NCBI GenBank assembly: GCA_001724425.1
Contig: MEEK01000011.1
Span: forward strand, 1 to 63,857
Direction: 5' to 3'
DNA from: Microbacterium sp. SCN 70-27
GTDB lineage: Bacteria; Actinomycetota; Actinomycetes; Actinomycetales; Microbacteriaceae
Length of the DNA stretch: 63,857 nucleotides
Positions 61,224 to 63,857 of the stretch are shown in pieces. The stretch's first letter is position 1, and each line of letters starts with the position of its first letter. The notes under the pieces are model-generated. The model searched no databases. It was not told the origin of the DNA and saw only the letters and a list, made by a program, of their open reading frames with translations. Made by a program: the position numbers and the translations under genes.

Positions 61224-62447
61224 TCACGTGATGACGGGGACGGGCTCCGTGTCGGGGATGGGGCTCGCGTCGCGGCCGCGGAGGTCGGGGAAGCCGCGCA
61301 CGCAGGCGGCGGCGACGACGGCACCGAGGATCGCGAACCCGGCGGCGGCCGCATATGCACCGGCGGGGCCGACGCCGTCGATGAGGAAGCCGGCGATCGC
61401 CGAGCCGAGGGCGGCGCCGATCAGCTGCCCCGTGCCGATCCAGCCGTACGCCTCGGCGGTCTCGCTGAATTTCACGGACGCGGACGTCATCGCGAACATC
61501 ACGGCGAGCGCCGGGGCGACGCCGACACCCGCGACGAGAAGACACAGGCTGACCCACCACGGCGTCGACGCGGTGACCTCGTCGACGAAGAACACGGCGG
61601 CGGTGAGGCCGACGGCGACGACCGTCAGGCGCCTGGCCATCGCCCACGGGCCGATCGGGATGTGACCGAATGCGAGCCCGCCGGCGAGGCTGCCGACCGA
61701 GAACACGGCGAGGACGAGCCCGGCCTCGAGTCCGCCGTGGCCGAAGGTCGCCACGACCGCCGCCTCGACGGCCGCACACGCCCCGATGAGGAGGAATCCG
61801 ATCACGGTGGCGAGGAGGACGACGGGCTTTCCGAGGACCTTGCCGAACGCGCGGCGGCTGCGCGGGATGCGTACGCGCCCCACTTCGGGGGAGAGGATGA
61901 ACCACGCGCCGCCGAGGACGAGGATGACGATGATCAGCAACAGGCCGACGACCGTGCCGACCTGCGTCGCGACGATCGTGATGAGCACGGGCGCGAGGAT
62001 CCAGATGATCTCCTGCAGGCTCGCATCGAGCGAGAACAGCGCCGTCAGCTGGCGTGAGTTGACGAGCTTCGGGTAGATCGTGCGCACCGCCGACTGCACA
62101 GGCGGCGTGGATAGGCCCGCGACGAGGCCGCACGCCATGTAGCCCGGGACGCTCATCGGCACGAGGGCGAGGACCATGAGCGCCGCGGCGCACACCGCGG
62201 TCGTCAGCGTGAGCACACGGCGGATGCCCCAGATGCCCATCCAGCGGCTCGTGACGGGGCCGGCGACGGCTTGACCGATCGAGGTCGCCGCGAGCACGAG
62301 CCCCGCGGCACCGTAGGTGCCGGTCTGCTGCTCGACATGCAGGAGGACCGCGAGGCTCATCATCCCGTTGGGGAAGCGGGCGGTGAGCTGTGCGGCGATG
62401 ATGCGCGCGACCCCGGGGGTGCGCAGGAGTTCCCGATATCCCGCCAC
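61224..62447 (-). CDS. MFS transporter
   Basis: 407 residues from a leaderless GTG, 12 predicted transmembrane helices. Features: AAQLTARFPNGMMSLAVLLHV (helix 1), conserved loop 2-3 SRWMGIWGIRRVLTLTT, a central cytoplasmic loop at GRVRIPRSRRAFGKVLGK, and the second bundle with GSLAGGLAFGHIPIG. Belongs to the drug:H+ or sugar efflux-like group common in actinobacteria; the substrate is unknown. Confidence 0.88.
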   Translation of the reverse strand: MAGYRELLRTPGVARIIAAQLTARFPNGMMSLAVLLHVEQQTGTYGAAGLVLAATSIGQAVAGPVTSRWMGIWGIRRVLTLTTAVCAAALMVLALVPMSVPGYMACGLVAGLSTPPVQSAVRTIYPKLVNSRQLTALFSLDASLQEIIWILAPVLITIVATQVGTVVGLLLIIVILVLGGAWFILSPEVGRVRIPRSRRAFGKVLGKPVVLLATVIGFLLIGACAAVEAAVVATFGHGGLEAGLVLAVFSVGSLAGGLAFGHIPIGPWAMARRLTVVAVGLTAAVFFVDEVTASTPWWVSLCLLVAGVGVAPALAVMFAMTSASVKFSETAEAYGWIGTGQLIGAALGSAIAGFLIDGVGPAGAYAAAAGFAILGAVVAAACVRGFPDLRGRDASPIPDTEPVPVIT

Positions 62448-62858
62448 CCCTCTACGGTACCCGTCGGCGTACGGTACCCGTCGGCGAGGGCTCGCCGCCG
62501 CGGCGATCGGGTGCGTGCGCGCGACACGCCCGACACGCCCGCGACACGCCGGAGTGCACGATCCACAGGCGGATTCGATGTCGGAGGCCCCTCGTACGGT
62601 CGCAGCTGTGGATGGATGCCTCGGGCATCCGTGAAATGCGCGGGATTCAGGACTTTTCGCGCAGCGGAATCCGTCTCGCGGCTGTGGATGAAACGGTGGA
62701 CAAGTTGTGTTGTACCTGGGGAGAGCGGTGCAAAACTACACGGATGTAACTACTACCCCTTGTGGTGCTTCCGAGTGTCGGTACCCATATGTAGTATTGG
62801 ACTCCCGACGGCGTACAGCCGGAGAACGGGCTTGATTTTGAGGGGAGAACGGATCGAC
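62448..62858. other. Upstream region of nrdHIE
   Basis: 411 bp without a credible gene. Contains the MFS promoter at the left (TACCGT 62454-62459 on the minus strand), a lower-G+C stretch after 62690 and the candidate NrdR boxes at 62751-62796. Confidence 0.6.
62751..62796 (+). promoter_or_regulatory. Pair of candidate NrdR boxes before nrdH
   Basis: TACTACCCCTTGTGG (62751-62765) matches the actinobacterial NrdR box type CACTACATCTTGTGG at 12 of 15 positions by my alignment. A second, inverted site TACCCATATGTAGTA (62782-62796) is weaker. Their centres are 31 bp apart, the three-helical-turn spacing typical of NrdR box pairs. A TAGTAT overlapping the second could be the -10. Confidence 0.55.
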
Positions 62859-63089
62859 ATGGCGATCACGGTTTACACGAAGCCGTCGTGCGTGCAGTGC
62901 AACGCGACGTACCGGGCACTGGACTCGAAGGGCATCGACTACGAGGTGCTGGACCTGTCCGAAGACCCGGCGGCGCTCGAGCACGTCAAGTCGCTCGGGT
63001 ACCTGCAGGCGCCGGTCGTCGTCACCGACGAGGACCACTGGTCGGGCTTCCGCCCCGACAAGATCGACGAGCTCGCCGCTCGTCTCTGA
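62859..63089 (+). CDS. nrdH: NrdH glutaredoxin-like electron donor
   Basis: 76 residues. Redoxin with active-site C11-V-Q-C14 ([16 protein letters not shown]), the cis-Pro region [21 protein letters not shown] with the NrdH WSGFRP signature. Supplies electrons to the class Ib ribonucleotide reductase encoded by the next genes. Confidence 0.96.
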   Translation: MAITVYTKPSCVQCNATYRALDSKGIDYEVLDLSEDPAALEHVKSLGYLQAPVVVTDEDHWSGFRPDKIDELAARL

Positions 63090-63141
63090 TCACCACGCAC
63101 CGGCGCAGCGCGCCGGCACTCGATCACCGGAAGGGGTTCAA

Positions 63142-63573
63142 GTGCTGACCACAACTGCTGCGCCGCTGCTGGTCTACTTCTCGAGCGTGTCGGGCAACAC
63201 CGCACGCTTCATCGAGAAGCTGGGGATGCCGGCCCTCCGGATCCCGCTCACCGCTGCCGCCCCCCAGATCGAGGTCGATGAGCCGTTCGTGCTCGTCACC
63301 CCGACCTACGGGGGAGGGCAGGGGCGAGGGGTCGAGAAGGGGGCAGTCCCCAAGCAGGTGATCCGGTTCCTCAACGTCGAGCACAATCGGCGTCTCCTGC
63401 GCGGAGTGATCTCCGCGGGCAACACCAACTTCGGCGAACACTTCTGCGTCGCCGGCGACATCATCAGCCGCAAGTGCTCCGTGCCGCACTTGTACCGGCT
63501 AGAACTTTTCGGCACGCCTGACGACGTCGATCGAGTGACCGACGGATTGGAACGATGGTGGAAGCTGCAGTGA
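63142..63573 (+). CDS. nrdI: NrdI flavodoxin
   Basis: 143 residues from a GTG with GGAAGGGG upstream. Flavodoxin that delivers oxidant to build the dimanganese-tyrosyl cofactor of NrdF. FMN site: [52 protein letters not shown]. Overlaps the start of nrdE. Confidence 0.96.
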   Translation: MLTTTAAPLLVYFSSVSGNTARFIEKLGMPALRIPLTAAAPQIEVDEPFVLVTPTYGGGQGRGVEKGAVPKQVIRFLNVEHNRRLLRGVISAGNTNFGEHFCVAGDIISRKCSVPHLYRLELFGTPDDVDRVTDGLERWWKLQ

Positions 63574-63857
63574 GCGAGACGACCTTCAAGACCGACGCGC
63601 GCTTCGAAGGCTTGGACTACCACGCCCTCAACGCGATGCTGAACCTCTACGGCGAGGACGGGCAGATCCAGTTCGACGCCGACAAGCGGGCGGCGCGCGA
63701 GTACTTCCTGCAGCACGTCAACCAGAACACGGTGTTCTTCCACTCGCTCAAGGAGCGGCTCGACTACCTCGTCGAGAAGGAGTACTACGAGGGCGCCGTG
63801 CTCGAGAAGTACCCGTTCGAGTTCATCCAGCGCCTCAACGACCGCGCGTACGCCGCG
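63555..63857 (+). CDS. nrdE: Class Ib ribonucleotide reductase alpha subunit NrdE, N-terminal part
   Basis: The first 101 residues are in the window and the gene runs off the right edge. Sequence [60 protein letters not shown] is typical of NrdE. The ATG at 63555 overlaps nrdI by 19 bp; the GTG at 63570, in a GTGA overlap with the nrdI stop, is an alternative start. Reduces ribonucleoside diphosphates with NrdF. Confidence 0.95.
   Translation, partial: MVEAAVSETTFKTDARFEGLDYHALNAMLNLYGEDGQIQFDADKRAAREYFLQHVNQNTVFFHSLKERLDYLVEKEYYEGAVLEKYPFEFIQRLNDRAYAA

Overview
The window is high-G+C actinobacterial chromosome, most likely a Microbacterium or close relative in Microbacteriaceae. Support for this is the Lsr2 nucleoid protein, an actinobacterial SepX/GlpR-type membrane protein beside galU-rimJ, a RamA-type LuxR regulator next to a DUF485/acetate symporter pair, many TANNNT-6/7-start leaderless promoters, and very dense G+C coding on both strands. 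No plasmid or phage backbone genes and no integrase are visible.

Layout. 1-7.5 kb: 3' part of dnaE2 with an in-frame 60-bp repeat, then overflow-metabolism genes (acetolactate decarboxylase, catabolic acetolactate synthase, a divergent LysR regulator, pyruvate:quinone oxidase) and a GH114-type lipoprotein. 7.5-7.6 kb: tRNA-Arg(CCT). 7.6-22.9 kb: a defence island of visibly lower G+C with a modification-dependent SRA-nuclease, a Nudix hydrolase, a GmrSD-like DUF262/HNH protein, a six-gene cluster (excisionase-like HTH, SNF2 helicase, DUF4391, type III Mod, a small unknown protein, type III Res) and a convergent protein that fuses a PD-(D/E)XK nuclease-like domain to a GT-B glycosyltransferase. 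23-25.4 kb: decayed DNA with a pseudogene interrupted by an ochre codon, one hypothetical gene and empty spacers.

25.4-43.5 kb is core genome: chromate transporter, VIT-family transporter, DsbA-like lipoprotein, polysaccharide deacetylase, Lsr2, RamA-like regulator with DUF485 and an acetate-type symporter, an alkyltransferase-like protein lacking its cysteine, a large SF1-like protein with ruined Walker motifs, MscL, FmdB-type zinc ribbon, 5-formyl-THF cyclo-ligase, GalU, RimJ-like acetyltransferase, the SepX/GlpR-like protein, a truncated amidohydrolase and tRNA-Ala(CGC) with a strong terminator. 43.5-63.9 kb holds a DUF2235 hydrolase, an AMP-dependent acyl-CoA ligase, a branched-chain amino acid dehydrogenase, a DUF559 endonuclease flanked by inverted-repeat elements, YbaK, a complete histidine-utilisation cluster (IclR regulator, hutH-U-I and convergent hutG), SixA-like phosphatase, DUF445, a CsoR/RcnR-type regulator, acyl-CoA dehydrogenase, an alpha/beta hydrolase, an MFS transporter and the start of the nrdHIE ribonucleotide reductase operon behind a candidate NrdR box pair.

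How the genes fit together: alsS-alsD, poxB and the acetate-type symporter with its RamA-like regulator form a pyruvate-overflow and acetate/acetoin set. The hut genes take histidine to glutamate under a probable IclR repressor. The island combines restriction of modified DNA (SRA and DUF262 proteins) with a type III-like methylation-dependent system that carries an extra helicase. The most unusual items are the nuclease-glycosyltransferase fusion, a family of GTGACGAATGCAGGA inverted repeats that flanks the DUF559 gene, and a 7-mer (GGATGCC/GGCATCC) that is strongly over-represented in core genes but not in the island.
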